Assembly: GCA_963971535.1 (NCBI GenBank)
Contig: OZ020589.1
Coordinates: forward strand, 93,313,182 to 93,377,181
Length of the DNA stretch: 64,000 bases
Origin: Notolepis coatsorum
Taxonomy: Eukaryota; Chordata; Actinopteri; Aulopiformes; Paralepididae
Direction: 5' to 3'
The notes under the pieces are model-generated. The model ran no database searches. It had not been told where the DNA came from and saw nothing but the letters and a program-made list of their open reading frames with translations. The translations under genes and the position numbers were made by a program. Below, one piece after another: positions 10,440 through 21,108 of this stretch (position 1 is its first letter; every line of letters starts with the position of its first letter).

Positions 10440-10690
10440 GGGAGTAGGTGCGGAAAAGTGACCATAGCTCGGCCGAGAAAGTACCGATCGACTTGGGATT
10501 GGTATCTCCGTGTTCAGGAGACTCAGGCGTATAAAATTATATTGGATCATGTCTCCAGCACCCCCACAGCCGTAGCTACAACCATTTAATGTCAAGGCTC
10601 TCATCCGCATTAATACATTTTCTCCCCCGGCTCTCTCTCCCATGAGCTCAAAGTAACGCAGAAGTGCAGTGGTGTAGCACCAGCATCACA
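10440..10690. other. No recognised feature
   Basis: Unassigned sequence to the right of the Gypsy insertion. No ORF of note or repeat boundary was recognised. Confidence 0.5.
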
Positions 10691-10694
10691 CCAA

Positions 10695-11000
10695 ACTTCA
10701 CATTTTGAAAAATCCAGCAACACTTTGGAGGACGATGGATGTTCAAAAAATAATGCTCTTTATTCATACAATGAATGCCTTCATCAGGGTTACATGACAA
10801 AAAAGAATCAATGGATCTTAAATACGCATTTAAAATGCCCCCCCCCCCCCCCCCCCCCACAAATGACAACACCAATCGGAAAACAGGTTACATTCCTAGA
10901 CTCACCGGTTCTTTTTTTTGGTAGTGTTGGTTTTAATTGTATGAATAAAGAGCATTATTTTCAGAACATCTATTGGCCTCCAAGGAGTGGCTGAATCGTT
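10695..11000. repeat. Foldback repeat with poly(C) in loop
   Basis: The segment at 10700-10777 (ending gctctttattcatacaat) recurs inverted at about 10929-10998 (attgtatgaataaagagc). The arms are imperfect, about 70 bp long, and the loop holds a 21-base C tract (10838-10858). The arm text (gatgaaggcattcattgtatgaataaagagc, read in parts) resembles ends of Penelope-like elements, a weak guess. Confidence 0.7.
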
Positions 11001-11258
11001 CTCCCTTGATTCGTAAATGTAAATTCGTTGTTTCCAGTTCATTGGTTGAAGGACGAAATTGTGACAGATCTTTTGTTTCTCTTAAACTTTCAAATTAGTA
11101 GTTCAATTATATAGTATAATAGTATAGCATATAGAAGTATAATGTAAAATAATACATTATATAATAGAACAGTGTACTATAAATATAGAAATGTATGTGT
11201 ATAATAGAATGAACCTCAGTAAATATGCAATTAACTGTTACACAAAATGTATTTATTT

Positions 11259-11828
11259 TAGTGCCGTCAATAGATAAAAAATGTTTACTAATTAATCTCA
11301 CAATTTTCTGTAATTAATCTAGATAAAAAATTGCATTTTTCTACTTAAGACCGAAGCTTGTAACAGATATTTACTAGAGTAAAATCATGGAATTAATGTA
11401 AATTCAACACAAAGAAAGTATATTTCGATTCAAAGACTATTTTAATAGCTTTCTTTGAATACAGTTTCTCTCCTGTGAAATACAAATGTTCAACAAAACC
11501 ATCAACATTGACTCAGCTAGACCTCTTTCTTATATCCGCGGCACTAACAGAAATAAAAACAACCCAGGCCTATGTTAAAGTGCAGATTGGCTTAGAGGAC
11601 GATAATGTCTTGTATGAACTACCAGTAATATAAATCATATTAACAACAAAAATGTGTTCCATCTTCATGTCAGATGATTTTCAAAAAGATGCAAAAAAAG
11701 AACAAGCAAATATACTGCTGAAAGTTCAGAACGTTGCAGATTTTTCACTCCATAGATTAATCTAATAATAATAATTTAAATAATTTAAATTAATCTCCAA
11801 AGTTAAAGCATTAACTTTGACAGCCCTA
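11259..11828. mobile_element. hAT-type MITE, TTAATC words
   Basis: Left end TAGTGCCGTCAATAG, right end (inward) TAGGGCTGTCAAAG. Exact 8-bp duplication atttattt at 11251-11258 and 11829-11836. The interior is AT-rich with aattaatct words near both ends, and there is no ORF. It belongs to the same TAGGGCTGTCA terminal group as the element at 47414-47998. Confidence 0.85.
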
Positions 11829-12582
11829 ATTTATTTATGTTAATTTAATTGTGTTGATGTTTTCATTTCTGCAAAATAAGTACATTTTGTTTAGTTTGAT
11901 AAACATTGCGCTATGAATAGTCAGTATACTGTATGAAAAGTGCTATACAAAAAGAAAATAAAGTTATTATTATACTGTATGTGTGTAGGGGTAGGTACAA
12001 TAAGAGTTTTCTTCCTCCTGTTCCTTTCAGCCATAGAATTTAGTGGATCATATTAAGTGAACTATATGTATTGAAGACACTGTTGGACTGTAACAATTCC
12101 ATGTACAAATAAATGTAAAAAAACATTTATGAAATTTTTTCTAATTAGTGCATCTCCTGATCCGGTAGTCATAGTCATGAAACTGATCTCAGTTCAGTAT
12201 ACTCAGAGATGAGTCTACTCATGCACAACCCATTTGCCCTAAGGACCTATGCGGTCTGTCATATGCCTAGTCCCCCTTAGCCCGTTCACCTGATTCTCAA
12301 TTCTGAATCTGGGGACCAACATCTTTAAGTGTGTAATTTAGGTAATCGATAGGCCAAAATGTACGCCAGATTCAATAACAATCTTTGAAGAACATGTGAA
12401 ACAGGAAAGCGATTCGTTACATGTGAACACACTGTCCGATTTCCTCTACACTTGACAAATATATTTGATTTATAACAGCAAGGAGCCTGGGAAATTCTGA
12501 GTCATCTGGCCTCATGGTGGCGCTATTCTCATGAAACAAAAAACATTAACGACCCCTCTCAGATTAGGGGCATGGTTAAAAG
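11829..12582. other. Mostly unassigned; LINE-like tail at 11930-11973
   Basis: The text tgaaaagtgctatacaaa ... aataaagttattattat (about 11933-11973) is an L2-like 3' tail on the plus strand. The rest holds no recognised gene or repeat. Confidence 0.5.
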
Positions 12583-12730
12583 GTAGATTGATAGCGCAGT
12601 GGACTAAGCACTCGCCTACCACCGCAGAGACTCTGGGATCGAAATCCAGCTGTCGGCACAGTGATTTTAGGTGACGCCACAGCGATGGCAGCCTGTTGTA
12701 GCAGCTTGACACCTAGAGAGAGAAAGCCTC
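12583..12730 (+). mobile_element. tRNA-derived SINE head
   Basis: Contains an A-box-like atagcgcagtggactaagc and a B-box-like gggatcgaaatcc about 50 bases apart, then non-tRNA sequence. The cloverleaf is not complete enough for a working tRNA, so it reads as a SINE. Confidence 0.6.
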
Positions 12731-13101
12731 ACAGCTATCAAACACCTTTCATGTTTGAAATGTATGAGAGATGATCCACGCAGTGCCATTTCTGTGCACT
12801 CATATACAGGACTATCCACTCATTCTTCTTGGAAAGGCTGCCGGTCTTTTGGTCCAATAAAATATGGACCACAAAAGAAGTTAGTTGACCCGACATTCGA
12901 AGGGTCAAAGTGGGTATCAAACAGGAGGGAAGACTGTCAGGTTTTAAACTGTGGATACAAAACAGAGAAGGTAAAGACGACTTTAAACAGTAATCCATAA
13001 CTATTTTATTGCACTGTAAAAAACTGTGATTTTACATGTCTGCACTTTATGTGCTCATTTTATGTCTATTCTATTCTACTATTTTATTGCATTGCACTAT
13101 T
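12731..13101. other. Unassigned; short ORF without known motif
   Basis: An 81-codon frame at 12755-13000 on the plus strand has no recognisable domain. I do not call it a gene. Confidence 0.4.
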
Positions 13102-13104
13102 TTA

Positions 13105-13436
13105 GGGCTTGTGTCCATAGCGGACGTTTTATGAGTTGTCAGCTCCTTCCTGTCATTCATTTCTATGCTACAGGCGCTACAGGCGCGACAGGCGCGCTCC
13201 TCTTCCCAGCGCCGCGCCTCGCGTTTATGAGCTCTCTGCGGCAGCGTTTTTGGGCGGAGCGCTCCCAGCGCATAAAGTTGAAACTAGTTCAACTTTTGGA
13301 AAGGAGCGCGCTCATCAAGGTAATCAACATCGAGGAAGGGGCGGAACCGCGGCAGTCGCGAGACCCAGGAAAATGCTCTGAGCTTTTTTTCAAGGCGGTC
13401 CGCCTTGAAAAAAACTTCCGCTATGGACACAAGCCC
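13105..13436. mobile_element. PIF/Harbinger-type MITE
   Basis: Perfect 20-bp terminal inverted repeats GGGCTTGTGTCCATAGCGGA at both ends and the 3-bp duplication TTA outside (13102-13104 and 13437-13439), the usual Harbinger target site. 332 bp, GC-rich centre, no transposase. A short palindrome (caaggcggtccgccttg) lies near the right end. Confidence 0.9.
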
Positions 13437-13594
13437 TTACTCTGTCTATTCTATCTTACACTTTTTATTATTGTCCATTTATTTTTTTTAAACTGAATCA
13501 AACCAAACAAGGTGGCCTATTGGGATGTTAAATCCTAATGTGAAAAACTGTGATTTTATGTTTGGACTTTATGTGCTAATTATATGCTGTGGAT

Positions 13595-13682
13595 TTTCTG
13601 TTGTGAATCACTTTGAGCTGCAATTCTTGTATGAAAGGTGCACAATATACAAATATATACAAATAAAGTTGATTATTATCCT
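13595..13682 (+). mobile_element. L2-like LINE/SINE 3' tail
   Basis: The sequence tcactttgagctgcaattct followed by gtatgaaaggtgc and aataaagttgattattat is the stereotyped 3' end of fish L2-like elements on the plus strand. The upstream region 13500-13595 probably belongs to the same UTR. Confidence 0.65.
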
Positions 13683-13873
13683 GACATCTCTTGCTCTCGT
13701 GTAAGAGAATGACATAACACTATTCAAGTCATGGGCTTTTAACAGAAAACAAGCTCAATGAATGTCCTAATGACACTAGTGATTACCTGTTGGTTCCATG
13801 AAGAACAAATACCACAACTGTATGGTCTCTCTCCTGTGTGTAATCTTGTGCTTCTTTAGATGTCCACTCACAA

Positions 13874-15553
13874 CTAAAGGGTCTCACTCAAATGAGTTAC
13901 CATATGTCTTTTACATGAACCTTTCTCACTGAACCCTTTTCCACAAACCGAACAACTAAATGGTTTATCTCCAGTGTGTGTTCTCATGTGGATCTTCAGA
14001 TGTTCTTTCTTACTGTACCCTTTACCACACACTGAACAACTAAAGGGTTTCTCTCCTGTATGAGTTAACATGTGCATCTTCACTGTTCCCTTCTGAGCAA
14101 ATGTTTTGCCACAAACTGAACAACTAAATGGTTTCTCTCCTGTATGAATTCTCGTGTGTTTCTTCAGATTTCCTTTGTGTCTGAAACCATTTCCACAAAC
14201 TGAACATATAAATGGTTTCTCTCCAGTATGCAATCTCATATGTTTCTTCAGGTTACCTTTCTCACTGAAGCCTTTTCCACAAACTGAACAATTAAATGGT
14301 TTCTCTCCCGTATGCGTTCTCATGTGGCTTTTCAGGCCTCCTTTCTCACTGAACTCTTTCCCACAAACTGAACAACAAAAGAGTTTCTCTCCTGTATGAC
14401 TTCTCATATGCATCTTCACGGTTTCCTTCCGAGTAAATGATTTGCGACAAACTGAACAACTAAATGGTTTCTCTCCAGTATGACTTCTCATGTGTGTCTG
14501 CAGACTTGTCTTCCTACTGAACCCTTTTCCACAAACTGAACAAGTAAATGGTTTCTCTCCGGTATGACTTCTCATATGTGTCTGCAGACTTGTCTTCCTA
14601 CTGAATCCTTTTCCACAAACTGAACAACTAAATGGTTTCTCTCCTGTATGCGTTCTCATGTGTGTCTGCAGATGTGTCCTCCACTCAAACCCTTTTCCAC
14701 AATCACAGCAGATAAATGGTTTCTCCCCACTGTGACTTCTCTTATTTGCTACAAGATCAATGTTTTTAGTAAATACTTTACCACAAACAGTACTGTGAGA
14801 TTTCAAGCTCTCTGTGGGATCTAAATGTTTTCCACACAAACCACAATCACTAGAATGAACTTGAATATGCAACATTAAATGCACATTATCAAGAAAAGAT
14901 GCTCCACACACTTTACAAAAAGGTGTGGACAGGATGTGACTGGATGATTTGAGTTCATGGGACAATTCCATAGATCTCTTTAATGTTCTGCTGTTAGATG
15001 AACGTTGTCTTTTCTGTGTCTTTAAACCTGACTGAGGTTCATCACTCTCCTCCCATGCATCACTGTTATCAGTCTCAGTTCTATAACAGTCTGAAGAGAC
15101 GAGCTGGCAATCTCTAGTTGGTATTAAATCACCATCTGGTTCTGATACTCCACAGTCCTCTCCACAAGGTTCTGTTTTCATCTGTTCAGTTGAGGTGCTG
15201 GGTAAACAGTACGCCTCTCTGTTTTTCTCCCTCTGCGTTTGAAGAGACCGGAAGGATCGAGTTTTCTCTTGACCATCTTCACGCTTCACTGGGAGTACTG
15301 TGATCCTGGAGCCATCATCCTCCTCTAGATCTTGAAATAGTTCCTCCTGTTCCTCTTTAATCTGTAGGGGTTCTGGGTCCTGGGTTTGGCTGAGTTGTGA
15401 GGACTGATTATTTTCACCATTGTTTTCACGTTTCACAGAGTCAGGACATAATGTGAGCTCTAGGATATCAGGCTGCTCCAGAACTTGAAGGAGACTGGGG
15501 CTCCTCTCCTGCTGCTCAGGGTGGACCTCCTCTTCACACACAAGGAGCTGCAT
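13874..15553 (-). CDS. C2H2 zinc-finger protein, last exon
   Basis: Open frame of up to 559 residues. The N-terminal 200 or so residues are acidic and carry QIKEEQEELF, a motif seen next to the finger array in large fish-specific zinc-finger families. They are followed by a K/R-rich stretch (KTQKRQR). From about residue 212 there are degenerate fingers, then ten consecutive C2H2 fingers joined by TGEKPF-type linkers (one TGEKLF, one TGDKPF). The protein is probably a nuclear, sequence-specific DNA-binding regulator; arrays like this in fish often target transposons (inference). On the minus strand the coding text after ctatgcag (ending at 15542) fits a splice acceptor, so MQ at the frame's start is probably intronic. 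The first exon expected in this family was not found in the window. Only fingers 2 and 3 have near-identical helices (RKTSLQTHMRSH), a sign of recent duplication. Confidence 0.88.
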   Translation of the reverse strand: MQLLVCEEEVHPEQQERSPSLLQVLEQPDILELTLCPDSVKRENNGENNQSSQLSQTQDPEPLQIKEEQEELFQDLEEDDGSRITVLPVKREDGQEKTRSFRSLQTQREKNREAYCLPSTSTEQMKTEPCGEDCGVSEPDGDLIPTRDCQLVSSDCYRTETDNSDAWEESDEPQSGLKTQKRQRSSNSRTLKRSMELSHELKSSSHILSTPFCKVCGASFLDNVHLMLHIQVHSSDCGLCGKHLDPTESLKSHSTVCGKVFTKNIDLVANKRSHSGEKPFICCDCGKGFEWRTHLQTHMRTHTGEKPFSCSVCGKGFSRKTSLQTHMRSHTGEKPFTCSVCGKGFSRKTSLQTHMRSHTGEKPFSCSVCRKSFTRKETVKMHMRSHTGEKLFCCSVCGKEFSEKGGLKSHMRTHTGEKPFNCSVCGKGFSEKGNLKKHMRLHTGEKPFICSVCGNGFRHKGNLKKHTRIHTGEKPFSCSVCGKTFAQKGTVKMHMLTHTGEKPFSCSVCGKGYSKKEHLKIHMRTHTGDKPFSCSVCGKGFSEKGSCKRHMVTHLSETL

Positions 15554-15672
15554 AGGGAAGGAGTCTAGAGGGAGGAGAAAAGAAGATCCAAACAGGTTAT
15601 TTAACTATGTTAAGGTTATTCAATGACAACACGTGAAGCACAAATTCACTCATAATTATTATTAATTTACAT

Positions 15673-15809
<137 letters not shown>

Positions 15810-15854
15810 CTCTGTAAAAAAAATGCCAGTGAAATTAGATTTCTTTTTCAAAAA

Positions 15855-16140
15855 TGGCCAAGTGACAGCTTTGAGCTCTCTGATCAGGCCTGCTCATCAC
15901 ATAACTGCAGTGATGGCGAGCTGTCAATCACTATAGTGCAATTTATAGTGCACGGGTTGATCTTAGTTGATTATTATCCAATCAAAATAGGCTATTTGAG
16001 TAATCTAAGCCCCGCCCGTGCATTATTGCGCACGCCACTCGCGAACAGGGATTGAATGATTGACAGCCCTCAAAGTTCTGACACTCAAATCAGAGAAGAG
16101 CTCCGTGACTGTGATGATGTCATCAAGTTCTCCGGCTGTT
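15855..16140. promoter_or_regulatory. Possible promoter upstream of zinc-finger gene
   Basis: Contains a CCAAT element (atccaatcaaa, about 15979), a GC box (gccccgccc, about 16011), tgattgacag/ctgtcaatca motifs in opposite orientations and a CRE-like tgatgtcat near 16115. This is a typical TATA-less promoter composition, but motif matches alone are weak evidence and no transcript start can be placed. Confidence 0.3.
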
Positions 16141-16235
16141 TGATTGATTGATTGAACATTTTATTAACAGATTGCAGAATGGGTACAATACAGTACAGCT
16201 GTAATAACACAGTAGGCTAAATGAAACTTTGTGCC
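16137..16235 (-). mobile_element. Non-LTR tail, attgattg type
   Basis: On the minus strand the text reads agctgtactgtattgtaccc ... tgcaatctgttaataaaatg then caatcaatcaatc. This is the same 3' tail as at 37229-37290, 43690-43757 and 43995-44060. It is a LINE or SINE 3' end with a tetranucleotide tail; the family was not identified. Confidence 0.6.
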
Positions 16236-17180
16236 AACATTAGGACCGCAGCGTGACTGTGGTGTCATCACCAGTGATCTCCAGTAATCGGAGATAGTAT
16301 AAGGAGTTTGGGGGAGGATTCGCGAAACATGTGTTTACCTGTGGACCGGGAGTTACATTGAAACCTACCAAGATAGACCCCCACGAACAAGGTTATCGGA
16401 CTACCAGGTCAGACGGGCCGACTTAGTCTCGCTCTGAGTGGGCTGGCTGGGGAAGACGAATGGAGACCTTTTTCATCCGAAAATATCGAAGGATGGATTT
16501 AATTTACAAGTGATCAGATGGGAGGGAGTCTATTTACGAGGGACACTATTTCCTGTAACGTCGTCAATGGTGAGTGAAATTTCTTTTTTTTTAGATTTAG
16601 TAGCTGTGAGATTGATCTGGTGATGCGTTCTGTACAACATCTCCTCTCCTCCTCCTCTTCCTCTCTCTCCTCCCCTCCTCCTCTCCTCTCCCTCTCCTCT
16701 CCCTCTCCTCTCCCCTCCTCCCCTCTCCTCCTCTCCCTCTCCTACTCCTCTACCCTCCTCCTCCTCTCTCGTGATGTTTGTAAGTGAGGCGTGTGTGTCA
16801 AGAGTTACTCCAAGGTATTTATTACTAGTGCCTGTTGTCTTTAACTGTAGTGTCTGTCTGCTGTCTTCATAACCACACTGTGTGTCTGTACTTCTTTATA
16901 ATGTATCTCTCCCGTCCTCCCCAATATTTTTAACTCACAGCCACCACTGCCACACACATTGGGGGATGTTTTAAAATATAATTTAACATATAATATAATA
17001 ATTTGTGCTTCACCAAAAAAAAATGTCAGCAGCCGCCACTGGTTGTTACCTTTCAAACTATCTTTGACCCCTAGCCCTAATTGGGGGCCAAGCAGCGAAG
17101 CCCTAATTGGGCGGCCAAGTCTATGGCCGCCCATAGAACCGTATGGCAGAAAGTTATGAAAATGAAAAAGACTGATTCGG
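16236..17180. other. Unassigned with CT-rich tract
   Basis: 16640-16770 is a tcctc-type polypyrimidine tract. An AATG/gtgagtg donor-like site at about 16569 closes a 61-codon frame (16438-16623) of unknown identity. 17080-17150 has a small direct repeat (gggcggccaag, ggggccaag). No gene can be supported. Confidence 0.45.
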
Positions 17181-17446
17181 GACAGTCCACTGACCCCTGT
17201 CACCAAGTCCCATGACCCCAGCTCCAACACTCTAGCACCACCAACGTGTGAAAGTTGGAGGTGCATTTATTAAAAACAAGGTACCGTTGGAATCCTTGGC
17301 TCAAGCCGAGTTCAGCACCCTATGACGTAATTTTCCACCATATTGGATTGCCGCTATTTTGCATTTTGTGAAAATGCTACTCCTCCTACAGATTTTCCCC
17401 CATCTGCACGAAACGTGGTACACATAATCTGTAGATCAATGTCTAC
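17181..17446 (+). repeat. Dispersed repeat A, left part
   Basis: Resembles 48870-49240 and 44240-44340 (shared phrases include ctctagcaccacc, gctactcctcctacagattt, gtacacataatctgtaga). The copy here is cut by a hAT element at 17447-18695 and continues at 18696-18810 (aatttggtgacaaagccgcc). No coding potential. Confidence 0.75.
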
Positions 17447-18695
17447 TAGGGGTGGAACGATATGCATTCAAACCGTTGTACCGTTCGATACGACCTCCAC
17501 GGTTCAGGGCGTCTGTGTATCGTACGGTTCAGGGGATGCGCAAATAAAAAAATTAAAAACTTCATTTGTCACGGAGCCGGGAGAGGTGAGCGCTGCAGCA
17601 GCACTGCAGGTGCTAGTCAGTTTGTGTAAATGGCAAGCGCAATATAAATCAATCTTCATTACGACTTTAAAAACATAGCCATTAACATTACATAGGCCTA
17701 CACACATCTTGCCATAATGTTAGCAGTTTGTACAACACAACGCACGTTTTAACTATGGTAGCCCGCCAGCTAATACAGTCAATGAAATGTTATCGTAGCT
17801 ACTAGCTAGCAGAGGAGAAAATGGGAGTCTGAGAGGCGGGGTGTTTAAAGACAATGATAGGCGTTTATTCAACATCCAAGAAGGCTAACATACAACTGTG
17901 TTTTACTAACTCCAACCGGGACTATTGCCGCTTTTCCACTGCATGATATCACCTCCTAACGTTACCGGAGCTGATGGTCCGTCACGCTAAAATGTCCGTG
18001 CGGACCCGCCAACCCATAGATAGTTCCAACTCACCGAATTACGTAATCCACCACAGTTGCACTCAATATTTAAATAATGTTAGTCTAAATAAATGTAGAC
18101 ATATAATGTACGTATTTTAAAAATAGAATGAACAGTGCAGTGTTGTTTAGAAACAGTACAGTGTGTGTGTTAGTTTGATGTATGCTGCAATTTATATTGA
18201 TGGCCTTCTAATTTGTTTATTTATTTATTTTAAATAACAGTGACACTTTTCCCTTTGATAAGAAATCCAGCCATATTCCTTTCATTGTATTTCAAATACT
18301 GCACTTTAATTTCAAGCGGAAAACTAATCTTTCCATTAAGAACTGACAATCAGGGAATTTAAACATTGTTGACATTGTTTTTTTGTGTTTATATTAAAGA
18401 AAGGAAGGTCTAGTGCTGGCTGAGCATATTGTTTGTTTGCACCAAGTTAATACTTTGACAAATGTAGCCTATATTTTTCAGTCAGTTCGGTCTTTGTGTG
18501 CCAAACATTATTTAAGGCTGTAAACACTGTAAACCTTTTTATTTTTTTTATTTTAATAAATGAGAAGCATGTTTAGATTTGAGTGTTACATTTTTTTTAA
18601 ATAAAAAACAACGTATATCGAACCAAACCGAAAACCGTGACCCCAAAACCGTGATACGAACCGAACCGTCAATTTTGTGAACCGTTCCACCCCTA
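17447..18695. mobile_element. hAT-type element, ACCGTTC words
   Basis: Ends TAGGGGTGGAACGATATGC and (inward) TAGGGGTGGAACGGTTCAC. Exact 8-bp duplication atgtctac at 17439-17446 and 18696-18703. The ends are tiled with gaaccg/cggttc words. 1249 bp without transposase. Confidence 0.94.
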
Positions 18696-18811
18696 ATGTC
18701 TACACATGTATGATTTATGTTTTTGATTTTCCAATGCATTTGCTTCTGACAGCCAATTGAATTTGGTGACAAAGCCGCCAAACAGGAAGTTGAGTCATGT
18801 CTCAGAAATGC

Positions 18812-19195
18812 TTTAACCTGTTAAGCCCTAGCCCTATTTTCTGAAAATCCGCCTAAAACTTTATTGCTTCACTTCTACAAGGTCAATTAGCATGTTCTTG
18901 GTATCTAGGGACATCTATGGATCTCAGGGAATGTATTCCCAGTGTCAGATATATTGTGTCTGTTACTAGGCTTGAGTAAATTGTGATGAAACAAAGGAGA
19001 TGACAAATTATGATTTTTCTTTGCATCTTTGACAGTGACATAACTGAGCTCGTTCAGCACCTTCTTGAGATCACAAAAGATTTAAGCAAATTAATAAAGG
19101 GAAGATGATTAAACAGAAGGTTTTGTAGATACAGAACTGAATTTTGCCACCCGGACACGGCGATTTGAAATATTATTATAGAATATAGAATACCA
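18812..19195 (+). repeat. TTAA-ended repeat B, left end
   Basis: Starts TTAACCTGTTAAGCCCTAGC and matches 52425-52850 and the core of 47585-47900 (shared phrases: gttcttggtatctagggaca, gaaggttttgtagataca). The mirror-image right end lies at 54185-54208. The terminal TTAA suggests a piggyBac- or Kolobok-class MITE. This copy is interrupted at 19196 and continues after 32473. Confidence 0.7.
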
Positions 19196-19429
19196 GGGCC
19201 CTCATTTATCAACGTTGTGTAGAAAGTGTTCTATTTCCGTTCCTACTCACGGAATTTAGAATGTGTGTACAGACAGAAATATCGGGATTTATCAACCGTG
19301 CGTACTACGCACACTCTGTATTGATAAATACCATTTGTTCTTACCGTCAATGCTCGTGCATGATTATCCATTATGGCAATGAAACACCCCCCATGGGATG
19401 TGTAATAATGGACTAACACGAGCGAACTC

Positions 19430-20660
19430 TGAGGGTGCTTTCACCATTCGGGTCCGTTCCAGTCCGTTCCAGTCCATTCCGTCCTTGGGTGCGAACTTCC
19501 CCCCTCCCTCTCCCCCCTCTAGTTTGCGTACACACTCAGTCTTGGTGCGCTCTGGGTTTTGTTTACGGTTTGCGTTTTGAGCGTGTAAGCTTGCCGTAGG
19601 CGATGATGTCATGCTCAAAAATGTAAACACAGGAAGAGTGTTAACACGGCGGTGGAGACTGACTGGATGCTGATATAAAAGAAACAAATAACCAATAAAT
19701 ATGAAGTTATATTTGAACCTCTGTTGTCAAGCCTTGTCAATATAACCCACCCCCCTTTTCACACAAATGGAACTGGTGTCGTGCAGTCCGCTTGAGCGCT
19801 TTCCAGGGTTAACGCTAAGCTAAGGCTAGTTAGCTTAGCCTATTACTAGTCTATCTAGTCTACTAGACCTATCTACTAGTTAGCAGCATGCATGCGTTCT
19901 TCATGGGACGGGGTTGCACGGAGTGTTACATTCCATTCGTAGAGGCAATTAGGCACTGTCTTTAGTCTGTGCTCAAGCGAGGGGACATTAAATGCGCATT
20001 CGCGGGAGCGCGCGTGGCACCATTAGGTGCGTGCAACCCCAGATGATTTCAATAACGCACCACTGGTTAGCAGCTAACATTAGCCCATCGCTCGCATGTC
20101 ATTGATCTACCGGTCGATCACGGCCGACTGGTTGGGCACCACTGGTCTAATAGAAATAAATGCATTCGAACAAGAAACCAATGTATAGACATAGCAATGG
20201 CAAAAAAAATTGCCAGGCCTAATGCGAGCCAGGGAAGTGTTGTGCTTTGTAACGTGGCTTCATGTTTTCATCCACTGAGCTGTGAGACTCCACATGCTTG
20301 TTTGGTTGAGGTCTGAACTCGCAAATTGCCCATAAATATCGTTTTTGTGGGTATTGTCCAGTTGTTGCTGTGTGTTTTTATGTGCCCAAAATTCAAGCAA
20401 GCATGAAAGCATTACAGTAACGACGTTGTGTCAGCAAGTTGACAGAAGCCTCTCCCGTGTTTTGGTAGAAGCTCGTACACCACTAGCTCCCACTAGCGCG
20501 CACCCGAGACAACCTATTTCAGCGGTCCAGGTTTGGAGCGAGTCAGCGTCCTGGGGGACGGGGGGGAGCGTTCTCAGTAGAATGAATGAATGAATGACAC
20601 ACCCTTTTCTGGTGCGATCCGGCGCTGATTCGACCCCGAATGGTGAGTGAGAAAGGGCCC
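19430..20660. mobile_element. Possible hAT-like element, degraded
   Basis: gagggtgctttcaccattcg near 19427 is mirrored by the right end near 20655 (inward: cagggccctttctcactcac then cattcgggg). Flanks gcgaactc and agaaactc agree at only 5 of 8 positions. The interior is unassigned. A weak call. Confidence 0.35.
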
Positions 20661-20871
20661 TGAGAAACTCCACGAGCGAGATTGTTCACGGAGGCGCTGT
20701 CGAACCAAGAAGATACAACCCGTGTTATGGGATAAATAAAAGGCTGTCGGACTTGTACACGGTGATGTCAGATATCAACGACTCCCTAAGACCATTGCTG
20801 CAATTCTGCCTGGACAGCTCAAAATACTAATAAAGACCGTTAACCACTGTTTGGCGTTGGTGTGTCATTCA
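20661..20871. other. Unassigned interior of the 13-kb element
   Basis: No gene or repeat recognised between the degraded hAT-like element and the Rex1 LINE tail. Confidence 0.4.
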
Positions 20872-21108
20872 AGTTCAAGTTTCAAGTTTATTTAATAGTT
20901 GTCTTACAGAAGTACAGAATACTTTTATACAAAATGCTTCTTACTGTTACGCTCCAGAGACTGTGCTAGACAAGATAAGTATGAAATAAAATAAAGTAGC
21001 ATGTAAAAAGAAGTAAAAATAGAGGTCAGTGTTCAGTGTAGACATATGTACAATGTTCGATGCAGAATAGAAGTAACTGAGTTACCATACAATATACAAT
21101 ATACTATG

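Noticed and set aside
12583-12665. tRNA gene
   Set aside because: A- and B-box-like motifs are present but the stems do not form a full cloverleaf; a SINE head fits better.
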